Origin: Haliscomenobacter sp.
GTDB taxonomy: Bacteria > Bacteroidota > Bacteroidia > Chitinophagales > Saprospiraceae
Assembly: GCA_016707205.1 (NCBI GenBank)
Contig: JADJHZ010000007.1
Coordinates: 195,526 to 259,525, forward strand
DNA: 64,000 bases
Direction of reading: 5' to 3'
In this document: positions 48,683 through 59,397 of the stretch, in pieces
Numbering within the stretch: the first letter of the stretch is position 1
Layout of the letters: each line of letters begins with the position of its first letter
Program-made: the position numbers and the translations under genes
Notes under the pieces: model-generated
Database searches by the model: none
Seen by the model: only the letters and a program-made list of their open reading frames with translations
What the model was told of the DNA's origin: nothing

Positions 48683-51295
48683 CTACCTCATCACCACCAC
48701 CTTCAGCGATTCGGCAGTGAGGGTAGCCGGTTGTTTGGGGGTAAAGCCGACCTCGACGGTTTCGCCGGGCAGGAGGTCGAAGTAGTTATCGGAAAAGAAC
48801 CCTTCGGCTTCGGGGAAGTCGAGGTAGACGTTTTTGGCCAGGCGGTCCGCTTTGAGGCGGATGAGCACGTCCGGTCCGGAAGGGTTGGGGATCACTTCCA
48901 TTTGCAGCCCGGGGTCTTCGGGCAGATGGAGGTCTTTGACCGGGTGGAAATAAACCAAGTTGGGTGCACGACTTTCCTTGCTTCAGGGTCATTTCCATTA
49001 CCTGATTGCGTCCGGATTGTCCGCGGTGTAGTTCGCCCGAGGGGATAGCGGCTGCGAGAAAAGCGGTATTGGGCGCCGCCAGGATTTGAAACTGGCGGTT
49101 CCAGACCGGGTTTCCGTCAAAATCCAGGATACGCAGATCGAGGGTGGCTTCCAGGGAATCCATGCGGTCGGACACCACGCGGATCTGGACTTCGTTATCT
49201 ACTTCCCGGGCCGATACCGCCACGGGAGCAAACGCTTTTTTCACAAAGTAGTGCATGGCTTTCCACCGTTGGTAGTAATCCATGCCCGACCAGGAAGCTA
49301 CCGGCCAGCAATCGTTGATCTGCCAGTACAAGGTGCCCATGTTGTGGGGTTTGGCGCTGCGGTGGGCTTCGATGGCCATTTTGATCCCTTCCGCCTGAAG
49401 CACCTGCCCCACATAGAGCATGCGCTCAAACTCGGAAGGCACCTGATAGTGGGCTTTCATGTAGCTTCGGATGCGCAAATTGCCGATCCCGCTGCGCTGA
49501 TGAGCGGCCATGACTTCCGACTCGATGTCCCAGTCTTTCGGCAGCGTATAGGCTTTCACGGTGCGGAACTCCGGGAACGACTGGAACCCGTATTCGCTCA
49601 TGAAGCGGCCGATGTATTTGTAAAAGTCGTCGAAAGGATGTTCGCCGTGCCAGACGCCCCAGTAATGGATATCCCCGCCCTGGGTATCGTACCCTGCGAG
49701 TTTGCCATGCTCCAGAAAAGGAGAGGACGGCCAGTAAAACAGGCCCGGGTGGTAGGCGTTGACCACTGCGGGAAGCATTTGGTGAAACACGTTTTCGTAA
49801 GCCTCCCAGATGTATTTGCGCTGTTGTTTCGTGTATTGCTGTTTCCAGCCCCAGCCTTTGAACTCGTCGAAATTGGCCCAGGCTACATCGATCTCGTTGT
49901 TGCCGCACCAAAGCGCAATACAGGGGTGGTTGCGCAGGCGTTTGACGTTGTAGACGGCTTCCGCCTCCACATTCTGAAGGAACTCGGATCGCCGGGGTAC
50001 ATGGAGCAGGCGAACATGAAATCCTGCCAGATCAGGATGCCGTTCTCGTCGCACAGCTCGTAAAAATAATCCTCTTCGTAGAAGCCGCCGCCCCACACGC
50101 GGAGCATATTCATATTGGCGTCGGCGGCTGATTTGATGACCCACTGGTATTGTTCCCGGGTAACTCTGGGCAAAAACACGTCGTTTGGGATGTAATTGGC
50201 GCCTTTGCTGAACAGGGCATGGCCGTTGAGTTCGACATAGAACGAACTACCTTTTTCATCCGGGGTTTGTACCACGCGGATGGTGCGAAGCCCCACGTTG
50301 TGGCTCTTTTCATCCAGGGTGGCGCCGTTTTGAATCAGTTTCACCTGCAACGGATACCGATGCTGTTCGCCCAGCTCTTTGGTCCACCAAAGCTTGGGTT
50401 GGTTGATCTCAAAAGGCAGCTCCAGGGTGTGGTTACCCAGGGCGAGGTTCATCGTTTGCTGGCGCAGGAGGGTATCCCCGTTCCATACTTCCAGGGTATA
50501 GGCGCCTTCTTTCAGCGCGCGGGTTTCGCAAAGGGCGGTAAGGCGGGCTTGATTTGCATCCAGGGAATCCTGGCGGAAAAAGACGTCTTCCAGGCGGGCG
50601 GCGTTCCATAGTTTCAGGTTAACAGGCCTCCAGATGCCGATGCTGACCAGGCGCGGGCCCCAGTCCCAGCCGAAATGATAGCCCGGTTTGCGGAGAAAAA
50701 CGCTCACGCGCTTATCCCCCAACCCACCATTTTCCGATTGGTCGTTGGACGCCGGGAGTGGAAACCCGTGTTCGGCCAGCTTTTTCAACCCCACCTGAGC
50801 AGGAGAATAGAAGTAGACCCTCAATTGGTTTTCGCCGGCGCGCAAAAGGGAACGCACATCCGCTTCCCAAGCGAGGAAAAAATTGTCGGCCTGCAGAATA
50901 AGCGAGTCGTTGAGGTATACATCGGCGTAGGTGTCCAGGCCCAGGAATTCGAGCTGGGCGGCGTCGTATTCCAGCATGGAGGGGTCTACGGCAAAGGACA
51001 TGCGGTATTCCCAATCCGTTTTGTCCACCCACTGCACTTCCCGCTCGTTGGTGCGGTAATACGGGTCTTCAATTTTGCCGTTGGCCATCAGGTCGGTATG
51101 CACCGTGCCTGGAACGGTAGCCGGCATCCAGTATTCCTGGCCGTTCTGGTGAAAGGCCCAGTTTTCATTCAATGGAATGATCCGCATCTCGGATGTTTTT
51201 TGAGCGAAAGAGGTAATGGAGGTCAATAAAAAGGCAAATGCCGCAACAAAAGTAGCCTTGCTCAACTTTTCAGCCATTTTTTCCGTATTTTTCAT
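48683..51295 (-). CDS. GH2 beta-mannosidase, interrupted by two frameshifts
   Basis: Signal-bearing start at 51293-51295 (MKNTEKMAEKLSK, hydrophobic FVAAFAFLLTSITSFA). The frames join near 49985-49992 and near 48955-48965, each by one base. Together they give about 870 residues with the GH2 layout: jelly-roll domain (GTVHTDLMANGKIEDPYYRTN), Ig-like domain and TIM barrel. The acid/base Glu is in CGNNEID, the nucleophile Glu in FMSEYGFQSFP, and WQINDCWPVASWSGMDYYQR is typical of beta-mannosidase. It removes terminal beta-mannose from manno-oligosaccharides, probably in the periplasm. The C-terminal codons (VVVMR) run into the octamer repeat, which gives the TAG stop. All catalytic parts are present, so sequencing error is as likely as decay. 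Confidence 0.82.
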
Positions 51296-51357
51296 GAACA
51301 AAGAAAGAAAAAGAATGGCAATTCCTTCATGCCCCAACAGAGTTTCCTTGCCTAAAC

Positions 51358-51406
51358 CCCGCAACCTCGCAACTTCGCAACTTCGTAACTTCGCAACTTC
51401 GTAACC
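51358..51406. repeat. octamer tandem repeat immediately before mnmE
   Basis: Six units of 8 bp (GCAACCTC, GCAACTTC twice, GTAACTTC, GCAACTTC, GTAACCTT) end at the first codon of mnmE, displacing or forming its translation start region. Confidence 0.7.
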
Positions 51407-52861
51407 TTGAATCTATCCGACACCATCATCGCCCTTGCCACCCCGCCCGGGGTGGGCGCCATCGGAGTCATCCGCCTGTCGGGGGAAGACGCTATTGTCT
51501 TGGCGGACCGCTTTTTCACGGAAAACCGTTGAACGAGCAGCCGAGCCATACGATTCATTTTGGGACGATCCGGGATGAAACCGGCCGGATAGTAGACGAG
51601 GTGCTGGTATCGCTGTTCATTGCCCCGCGTTCGTACACCGGCGAGAACGTGGTAGAAATCTCCTGCCACGGCTCCAACTACATCCTGGAAGAAGTGATCC
51701 GCTTATTCATTCGGGCAGGGGTTCGGCAGGCGCAGCCGGGGGAGTTTACCCTGCGGGCCTTCCTCAACGGGCGCATGGATCTCAGTCAGGCGGAAGCGGT
51801 GGCCGACCTCATCGCCTCGGCTTCTTCCGAAGCGCATAAACTGGCGATCGCCCAACTGCGCGGCGGGGTCTCCGACGAGATCAAACGCCTGCGCCAGGAA
51901 CTGCTCGACTTCGCCAGCCTCATCGAACTCGAACTCGATTTTAGCGAAGAAGACGTGGAGTTTGCCGACCGCACCCAGCTTCATCACCTGATCGACCGCA
52001 TCCAGACCCTCATCAAAGCCCTGCTCGACTCGTTTCAGCTCGGCAACGCGATCCGGCAAGGGGTCAGCACCGTCATCGCCGGGCGGCCCAACGCCGGCAA
52101 ATCCACCCTTCTCAATGCCCTGCTCAACGAGGAGCGCGCCATCGTGAGCGAGATCGCCGGCACCACCCGCGACACCATCGAGGAACTCCTCAATATCCAG
52201 GGCATTCAGTTCCGCATCATCGACACGGCAGGGATTCGCGAAGCCCACGATACCATCGAGGCCCTCGGCGTCGAACGCACCCTGGAAAAAGTGCGCCAAA
52301 GCGCGGTGCTGGTCTACGTATTCGACGTCGTGAAGACCAGCCCCGAGCAGGTGCGGCACGACCTCGCCCAACTCATTCACTCCGACCTGAAAGTGCTGGT
52401 CGTGGCGAATAAGATGGATTTGAATCCGTATACCCAGTTTGAGCATTATTTTGAGGGAGCAGGGATTAGGGAGCAGGGATTAGGGGAGGGGATTAGGGGA
52501 GCAGGGAGCACAATCTTCCCCTCTTGACCCTTTGAACGTTTCCGCTACTCAATGGGTCCCCATTTCGGCCATCAACCGGATGAACATCGAATACCTGAAA
52601 GAAAAGCTATTTGAGACCGTCATTCAGGAGGAGCTCTCCATGGATACGGCCATCTTAAGCAATACCCGTCACTACGAAGCCCTCCAGAAGGCAGGAGAAA
52701 GCCTCCAGGCCGTGAAACAAAACCTCCAGGCCGGCGTTACGACCGACTTCATCGCCATGGACATCCGGCGCGCCCTCCACTACCTGGGCGAGATCACCGG
52801 CGAGATTAGCACGGACGACCTGTTGGGGAATATTTTTTCGAGGTTTTGTATTGGAAAGTAA
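51407..52861 (+). CDS. mnmE: tRNA modification GTPase MnmE, interrupted
   Basis: MnmE with MnmG makes the 5-(carboxymethyl)aminomethyl group on wobble U34 of certain tRNAs. The N-terminus reads from a TTG at 51407 (SDTIIALATPPGVGAIGVIR) and stops at 51530-51532 through a one-base loss; the frame then resumes at LNEQPSHTIHFGTIRDE. The G domain has GRPNAGKS, DTAGI and NKMDL. Directly after NKMDLNPYTQFEHYF a 60-bp GGGATTAGGGAG-type repeat is inserted and shifts the frame. The last part resumes at NVSATQWVPISAINRMN and ends in the canonical FCIGK. The gene is conserved and normally single-copy, so either the consensus has errors or the cell uses another copy. Confidence 0.85.
52453..52512. repeat. 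GGGATTAGGGAGCA-type repeat inside mnmE
   Basis: Tandem units (GGGAGCAGGGATTAG, GGGAGCAGGGATTAGG, GGAGGGGATTAGGGGAG and so on) lie between the G4 and G5 parts of the GTPase domain. The same word forms the end of the NfeD gene (25674-25700) and part of the flotillin leader (25411-25423). Confidence 0.75.
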
Positions 52862-52883
52862 GCATAGATTCTCCCCACGATAC

Positions 52884-54181
52884 CTGCTACCTCATCGCCC
52901 CGACAATCCAAAAACCTCCTTCGCCCAAACCTGTTTCGCCGCAAACCCGCCGTGGCGGACGAGCGCCCACCAGCAGATCACAGGGTTAATGCCTTTTGAT
53001 CTTTTTGTCTGAACTATGATTTATTTGATTTGGGGATTCCCTTGATTTTTTTGTTTGTAAGATTTATTAGCCAGGCGTTTGAATGGAAGGGATTTAGCAC
53101 TGGAGTTGATCAGGAAGTGAGCGCGGATTATTTGTATGCTTTCTCAATCATAGTCCATCTATACATCAAAAAAATCACAGTTCAGACATTCCCCTGCTAC
53201 CTCATCGCCCCCAAAAAAGCCCAAAAACCTCCTTCGCCCAAACCTGTTTCGCCGTGCAAACCCGCGGTAGCGGACGAGCGTCCAAAAGCAGATCACAGGT
53301 TAGCGCCTTTTGGTCTGTTTGTCTGAACTATGATTTATTTGATTTGGGGATTCCCCGATTTTTGTTTGAAGGATTTATTGGTCAGGCGTTTGAATGGGAG
53401 GGATTTAGCACTGGAGTTGATCAGGAAGTGAGCGCGGATTATTTGTATGCTTCCTCAATCATAGTCCATCAATACATCAAAAAAATCACCGTTCAGACAA
53501 TTTGCCCTGCTACCTCATCGCACCCCGACAATCCAAAAACCTCCTTCGCCCAAACCTATTTCGCCGTCCAAACCCGCCGTAGCGGACGAGCGTCCAAAAG
53601 CAGATCACAGGTTAGCGCCTTTTGGTCTTTTTGTCTGAACTATGATTTATTTGATTTGGGGATTCCCTTGATTTTTTTGTTTGAAGGATTTATTGGTCAG
53701 GCGTTTGAATGGGAGGGATTTAGCGCCGAAGTTGATCAGGAAGTGAGCGCAGAGTATTTGTATGCTTCCTCAATCATAGTCCATCCATACATCAAAAAAA
53801 TCACCGTTCAGACAATTTGCCCTGCTACCTCATCGCACCCCGACAATCCAAAAACCTCCTTTGCCCAAACCTATTTCGCCGTCCAAACCCGCCGTGGCGG
53901 ACGAGCGCCCACCAGCAGATTCGCAGGGTTAATGCCTTTTGGTCTTTTTGTCTGAACTATGATTTATTTGATTTGGGGATTCCCTTGATTTTTTGTTTGA
54001 AGCATTTATTGGTCAGGCGTTTGAATTGGAGGGATTTAGCACTGGAGTTGATCAGGAAGTGAGCGCGGATTATTTGTATGCTTTCTCAATCATAGTCCAT
54101 CTATACATCAAAAAAATCACAGTTCAGACACATTCCCCCGTTGCGCCTGACTGCATTGCGAGTGGAGGGCAGTGAAAAAAA
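52884..54181. repeat. four tandem copies of a ~305-323 bp repeat with inverted ends
   Basis: Copies begin with GCTACCTCATCGC near 52885, 53195, 53518 and 53823. Each core opens with TGTCTGAAC and closes with GTTCAGACA, so the ends are inverted repeats; the rest of the two ends also pairs imperfectly (TGATTTATTTGATTT against AATCAAAAAAATCA). One frame is kept open through several copies (e.g. GFSTGVDQEVSADYLYA, KKITVQT), but no known protein is recognised. A fifth copy lies at 60945-61188. Nothing else was found between mnmE and the first FGE gene. Confidence 0.8.
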
Positions 54182-54250
54182 GACCGCCTCCGCTACCGCT
54201 CCGGCAGAAAGGTAAAAGGTAAAAGGGTAAAGGGTAAAAGAACTCAAGGG

Positions 54251-54939
54251 TTAGTACCCGTCTAACCGAGAACCGAAATTGCTGTCCCCGATATCGGTAA
54301 AGAACCCGACGCGGAAGGACACCCGGCAATTGAAATCATCGAAGTTCCAGGACCCGCCACGAACCACACGCATATCTTGATCGCCGCCGGTCGTCCACGC
54401 GCTTCCGTCGTCCGGGGCGCCCTCGTAGTTGGCATGCCATACATCGGCGCACCATTCCCACACGTTGCCGCTCATATCGTACAGCCCCAGTTCGTTGGGC
54501 TGTTTTAGTCCCACGGGTTTGGTTTCTGCGTGGCTGTTTTCACCGTACCAGCCTACTTCGTTGAGTTTGTTTCCACCGGAATAGGTAAACCCCTGGCTTC
54601 GATGGCCGCCCCGGGCCGCGTATTCCCATTCCGCCTCGCTGGGCAGGCGGTAGGTTTTGCCGGTGCGGGTATTCAGTTTTTTGAGGAAAGTTTGCACGTC
54701 GATCCAGGACACCTGCTCCACCGGGCGGTTGGGGTCCTGAAAAGAAGACGGGTTGTCGCCCATCACTGCCTGCCATAGCGCCTGGGTGACGGGTACTTGC
54801 CCAGGGAAAAGCGGGGTATTTGCACGCGTTGATTGCCCATTTGGAAGGGCCCCCCTGCAATGTGGATCATTTCAAAAAACAGATCCGTGTCCGGGATGCG
54901 GTCCCGATAGCTCTCCTGGGGATAGTCAATGGCGCTCAT
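54251..54939 (-). CDS. FGE/SUMF1-like C-type lectin protein 1, DGR target (one frameshift)
   Basis: Start at 54937-54939 (MSAIDYPQESYRD); one missing C near 54797 shifts the frame within KYPVTQALW. About 229 residues. Family landmarks: LPSEAEWEYAARGGHRSQG, DMSGNVWEWCADVW and RVVRGGSW. The catalytic Cys pair of true formylglycine-generating enzymes is absent (single Cys in NCRVS), so this is a binding fold, not an oxidase. The last 40 residues are the DGR variable region. The start overlaps by 14 bp the stop of the upstream gene in the LRR-Roc-COR-CHAT operon, so it is probably translated together with it. Confidence 0.82.
54253..54370 (-). other. DGR variable region VR1
   Basis: About 118 bp aligned without gaps to the template repeat at 59398-59515. 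In the 32 codons from TGG to TAC I count 23 differences, 17 at template adenines. Both ends (CGxGTGGTTCGTGGCGGGTCC and CGGGTACT) are conserved. Confidence 0.85.
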
Positions 54940-55505
54940 AGGTGATGTTTTCGCGAAGAAGATATTTTCCGTCCCCCAGGTATTTCACCACGAACAGGTC
55001 TTTGAAAAAAGCCAAAGAGCGGGTCAGTTGGGCATCGGGGAGCGGTTGTCCGAAGCGCTCCAGGTAGGCGGCGGCTACCTCGGAGGGGTGAAACGCGCTG
55101 GTTCCAACGGAATAAACGGCGAAGAGAATTTTAGCGTCCTGCTCGTTGAATGCGTAGGTCAGTTTGGGGAAAAACTCGTAAAGAAGGTTCAACAAGGAGA
55201 GCACGATTTTTAACCGGTTGTCTTCGGTTAAAAAAGACCGTAGTTTCTTTCAATAAAAACCCCATCAAATCGTGTTGCGACACCTTCATCAAATTGAACA
55301 GTTTGATGGATTTTGCGGCGTATGTTCCGTCCGTGTCCTCCACGATTTCAATGGAACGGACTTCTTCCGCCTCCCGGGAGGCGCCGGGTTCCAGCGCAAC
55401 GACGGCGTTCAGGACGCGCAGCACCGCTTCATCGGGCTGGAGGGAGGCGTCGTCATGGAGTTTTTCGGCTACAAAGGCTCGGAGGATGGCTTCTGGCGCT
55501 TTCAT
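54926..55505 (-). CDS. unknown protein of the ROCO-CHAT operon, probable winged-helix C-terminus (one frameshift)
   Basis: The frame from ATG 55503-55505 (MKAPEAILRAFVAEKLHDD) passes through an extra T in a T6 run near 55238 and continues in LTEDNRLKIVLSLLNLLYEFFPKLT to a stop at 54926, about 193 residues. No named family is recognised. The end (SLAFFKDLFVVKYLGDGKYLLRENI) has the look of a winged helix. It overlaps the upstream CHAT protein stop by ATGA and the downstream FGE gene by 14 bp, which implies a coupled three-gene unit. It might be an adaptor or effector-associated domain. Confidence 0.6.
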
Positions 55506-58335
55506 TTGGGATGGGTTTTAGATGGACAGGCGTTGCCCGTTGTGAAATAGGTGAACGAGATCTTCGATATTTTGTTTTCAGCCAATGCTTGCCGCAAACC
55601 AAAGCGAACTGCAGCCCGTATATCATCGGGTTTTTCTGCATATTGCCAGTAAAAGCCTGCGGCGAATAATTTGGCTGGTAAGGAATTATAAATATCGTTT
55701 ACGCCGATCGCATAAATATCGTGTGTACTTATGGCTATTGCTTGCGGTTCAGTATAACAAGCATTTAATACAACTACCTTTAGTCCAGGATGGTCCTCTT
55801 TGATCAGTTTAAACATTTTTCTCTAGTTTTTCGGCATCCACTTCCTTGCCTCCCTGGTAATCCTCGCTATGAAGGATTAATCCGCCTCCTTTTTTTGTAT
55901 CGGGATTTTGCACTTTGCCATGGCCGACAAAATGAATAATGGTTGGAGATTTCGAACTAATGGCCTCGTTCATTCGATCTGCGCTTATTCCCATTTCGGT
56001 AAAAAGCAAAAACCGATTAGTGTGTTCCTGCAACTTGTGATAAATCAGTAAAAATTCGTTTCCGAAGCTCAGTTGGCTATCCGTCGGATTGGCTGCCAGG
56101 AACAAAATCACCTGCCGCTCGTCTACCTGAGGCACATCGGGCAGGCGTTTGGGAAGGGGGTCGCTTGGATGGGTTCCTTCGGTCATTTCCGCATGGGAAG
56201 GGGCGATTTTTTCCCTCCGCGTTTGTTTCCATTTTTCCAGGTCGAAGGGCCGGTACGTGTTTCCGTAATCGCTGGAAATCTCCCAGGAGGCGTGTTCCCG
56301 GTCTTTTCGCAGTTCTTCCAGGATGGCTTCCAGCCACGCCGGCATCGCGGATGCTTCGATATAGAGCAGAATGGACTTGGCCGCCCGGTCCAGTTCTACT
56401 TTAAACCAGCCTTCGGGCGTAGACACGTGGATGCCATTGCGCCAGATATGATCGGTTGAGGTTTTTCTTCCGAGCGCCGTGATGAAGGACCGGACCAAAA
56501 AATAGTTATTCCAGCGCATTGGGTATCGGAGCACCCGCACCTCTTTGGCTTTTTGTTCCCATTCGTAGACCAAACGTTGGGGCTTATCCGGGGGCAAAAA
56601 CTCCGGGAAAATGTACACGGCCTTTGGGTCGTAGGCGTCTTCCGACTCCTTGTTCATCCGGAAGCAAAGTCCGCAGCTTTCCATGAACGAAAGGAACAGC
56701 TTTTTCTCATCTGGGGAATAGCCCGCTCCAAATACCTGAAACAGGCGGTTTAACCAAATTTTCCCCTTCCACTGGTCCCGAAACTCGGCGTAGTGATCCG
56801 CCTCGCGTTTGAGCGGCTGGTAAATGGCCTCCAGCGCCCAGCTTTGATCGGCGATGATCTTATCGCCCAGGTATTCGTGGTAGTACAGAAACCCGCTATG
56901 GTGCAGGTATTTGAATAACAGCGGCCGGGTAGCTTCACTGACGTTATGCGCAACGCATAGCGCTTCAAATTTTTCTTTGGAGATAATTTTCTCGCGGTGG
57001 GTTTCCTTTTGGAGGTTATCGATAAAAAACTGCCTTACCCCGAGCCAGGAAAGGGGCATAAGCATTTCAAAATCGGGCAGCAGTTTGGCGTTTTTGCGCA
57101 GGAAGTGCATCAAATCGTCCACATCCTCCCGGTTTTGGCGCTGAGGTGCAGGAATTTGGCTTTGCCATCGGCGTAATCCCGAATGTCCTTATCCTCCTGG
57201 CCTGCCTCGTCTTTTTTATTCTGCACGAGGAAAAACTGGCTGTTGGGGCTCAGTTCACTTGCCGTCTCGTACCAATATTCGATGGGGTGGTTAAAAACGG
57301 GCTCCTTGGTGGACCTATCCTCCACCTGGACGTTGTTTCGGGCGCTGGCCTCTGTTTTGGGGTCAAACAGGATGACCTGCAGGGCCTCCGCCTCCATAAA
57401 CAAGCGGTGGGTGCCGTGGTATACCTCCTGCCCGCCGAAGTCCCAAACATTGAACCGGATATCGGTACCGCCCAGGGTTTTGATTTGGATGCCATGGGTG
57501 GTGGTATGGTCGTGATCGCAGCGGCCGTTTTCCAGGGCGCAAGCAAGGTGCTTTTTCCGGAGTTCCCATTGCCGGTGAGCATCAATTTCACCGCTTTGTT
57601 TCGCTCGGAAGGGTAATCCCGCAGCTCCGCAAACCAAAGGCGCGCATCTTCCAGGCAATTTTCACTTTTATATGAATCCGGGTCGCCCAAAAACAGTTTG
57701 GGTATGTTTTTGGGGGCGTTGCCCGCAGCGTAAAAGGCCTCCAGGGCGCCGGAAAGTACCAGCGCTGCCGGCACATTTTGGAGCCGGTTGTTGCGGAGGT
57801 GCAAGATGGTCAGGCTGGGGAGGACGCCCTCGAAAGTGAACGTTTCCAGGGCGTTGTCCATTAAAAACAAATAAGCCAGGGAGGAAAACCCTTCGGGCAA
57901 ATGCAGGGTTTCCAGTTCGTTGCCGCTGGCGTCCAATAGCTGCAGATTGGGGCTGCCCTCTTCCAGATTGAGCGTTTTGAGCCGGTTTTTTTGCAGGTAG
58001 AGGTTTTTGAGCGCCCGAAAACCCGCCGGTATGCGCAGGACTTCCAGTTGGCAACCGCTGGCATCCAAATGCTGCAGGCGAGGCAGGGGAGCTTCAAACG
58101 CCAGGCTTTGTAGGCCTTTATTATCGCTTACGTTTAAATATTCCAGGTGTTGCCACCCAGCAGGAATGTGAAGTTCTGTACAGGCATTTTCGCTGGAAAA
58201 AACGCCGAGGAGTTCTCCCCGGGCATCGCAGCAAAAGGCGTTGGGATGCTGGTATTGGCGCAGCTCGGTCAGGTCGGGCAGTTGGGTAAAGGAAACGCCA
58301 AAAACGCGGCTTAGGGTTTGTTGTATCGTGCTCAT
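55502..58335 (-). CDS. LRR-Roc-COR-CHAT (caspase-like) signalling protein, three frameshifts
   Basis: About 944 residues when joined across one-base shifts near 57540, 57120 (GGG run) and 55820 (A5 run). Order: N-terminal segment; about eight leucine-rich repeats (residues 60-210, e.g. LPRLQHLDASGCQLEVL); Roc GTPase with Walker A GNGNSGKST and VWDFGGQEVYHGTH, then QNKKDE; COR domain (MPLSWLGVRQFFIDNL, ADQSWALEAIY); linker; CHAT/caspase-like protease with VILFLAANPTDSQL, catalytic His in IIHFVGHGK and catalytic Cys in VVLNACYTEPQA. ROCO proteins are regulated dimeric GTPases; CHAT proteases execute immune or death responses in related bacterial systems. It is the first gene of a coupled operon ending in the DGR-target FGE protein 1. 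Confidence 0.83.
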
Positions 58336-58492
58336 GCAGGTTGGGTTTATCCGGTGTAATTTTTACAAAAGATATGGAAGTGCAACAACTATTCGCGCAA
58401 AAAAAATCGACCCGCTCCGCGGGAAAAGAAAAAAGACCGCCTCCGCTTGCGCTCCGGCAGAAAAAGGGTAAAAGGGTAAAAGAACTCAAGGG

Positions 58493-59076
58493 TTAGTACC
58501 CGGCTAAACGAAAACCGAAATTGAAGAACCTGAGATCGGAATAGTAGCTGAAGCGGAAGGACACCCGGCAATAGTAACCATCGTAGCTCCAGGACCCGCC
58601 ACGAACCACACGCGTATCTTGATCGCCGCCGGTTGTCCACGCGCTTCCGTCCTTCGGGGCGCCCTCGTAGTTATCATGCCACACATCGGCGCACCATTCC
58701 CACACGTTGCCGCTCATATCGTGCAGCCCCAGTTCGTTGGGCTGTTTTAGTCCCACGGGTTTGGTTTCTGCGTGGCTGTTTTCACCGTACCAACCCACTT
58801 CGTTAAGTTTGTTTCCACCGGAATAGGTAAACCCCTGGCTTCGATGGCCGCCCCGGGCCGCGTATTCCCATTCCGCTTCGCTGGGCAGGCGGTAGGTTTT
58901 GCCGGTGCGGGTATTCAGTTTTTCCAGAAAGGTTTGCACGTCGATCCAGGACACTTGCTCCACCGGGCGGTTGGGGCCTTAAAATAAGACGGGTTATCGC
59001 CCATCACCGCCTGCCATAGCGCCTGGGTGACGGGGTATTTGCATAGGGAAAAATCGTCTATGTATATACATGGCGT
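58493..59076 (-). pseudogene. FGE/SUMF1-like protein 2, DGR target, 5'-truncated
   Basis: It is closely similar to the FGE proteins at 54251 and 60124 from FSLCKYPVTQALW onward, with a lost base in a C4 run near 58978. The ~50 N-terminal residues present in FGE protein 3 are missing and replaced by unrelated sequence; the frame meets a TGA at 59077-59079. The conserved core (DMSGNVWEWCADVW, RGGSW) and a full variable region remain. It lies 158 bp upstream of the ROCO-CHAT gene on the same strand. It may be a silent VR donor or remnant. Confidence 0.7.
58495..58612 (-). other. DGR variable region VR2
   Basis: Gap-free alignment with the template repeat. I count 22 substitutions in 32 codons, 18 at template adenines; Asn codons became Tyr, Phe, Ser, Asp. 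The last 22 bases (GGTTTTCGTTTAGCCGGGTA and beyond) are identical to the template. Confidence 0.85.
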
Positions 59077-59297
59077 TCAAGCGATTGCTCAGTAAAATAG
59101 TTTTCGCTCCTCATGTGAAAGGCTTTCATCCCCTGAACGAAAACCATATCTTCTTCCAGTTTCTTGAGGTAATCAGCGGTGATGGGGTTGCCTATCATGC
59201 GGGATATCTTTTTTACTAAAGAAAGCGACGTTCCCTTGCTCAGGTACCAGCCGCTTTCTGTCTCGATGTATTTGCCCCCGCAAAAGCGAGGACGGGA
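59058..59297 (-). pseudogene. unidentified coding remnant
   Basis: About 79 codons open between a TGA at 59298-59300 and TAG at 59058-59060, reading GGKYIETESGWYLSKG, then KKISRMIGNPITADYLKKLE and GMKAFHMRSENYF. Composition looks coding, with no clear start. I do not recognise the family. It lies between the FGE protein 2 fragment and the template repeat and may be the C-terminal end of a deleted gene. Confidence 0.4.
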
Positions 59298-59397
59298 TCA
59301 GACTCGTACTAGCTTGGCGCGCTTGTGCCGGCAAAATAGACGGCACAACTCTGGCCCGTTTTTTTCGGCTTAAAACCAACCGATGGAGTTTACTGCC

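Noticed and set aside
53254..53955. 233-codon plus-strand frame across the ~300-bp repeats as a real gene
   Set aside because: It simply runs through consecutive repeat units; no recognised domain and no start or leader context. Kept as a repeat, with the open frame mentioned.
52884..54181. Tandem repeats as a CRISPR array
   Set aside because: Units are about 300 bp, nearly identical throughout and have no short repeat/unique spacer alternation; no cas genes nearby.
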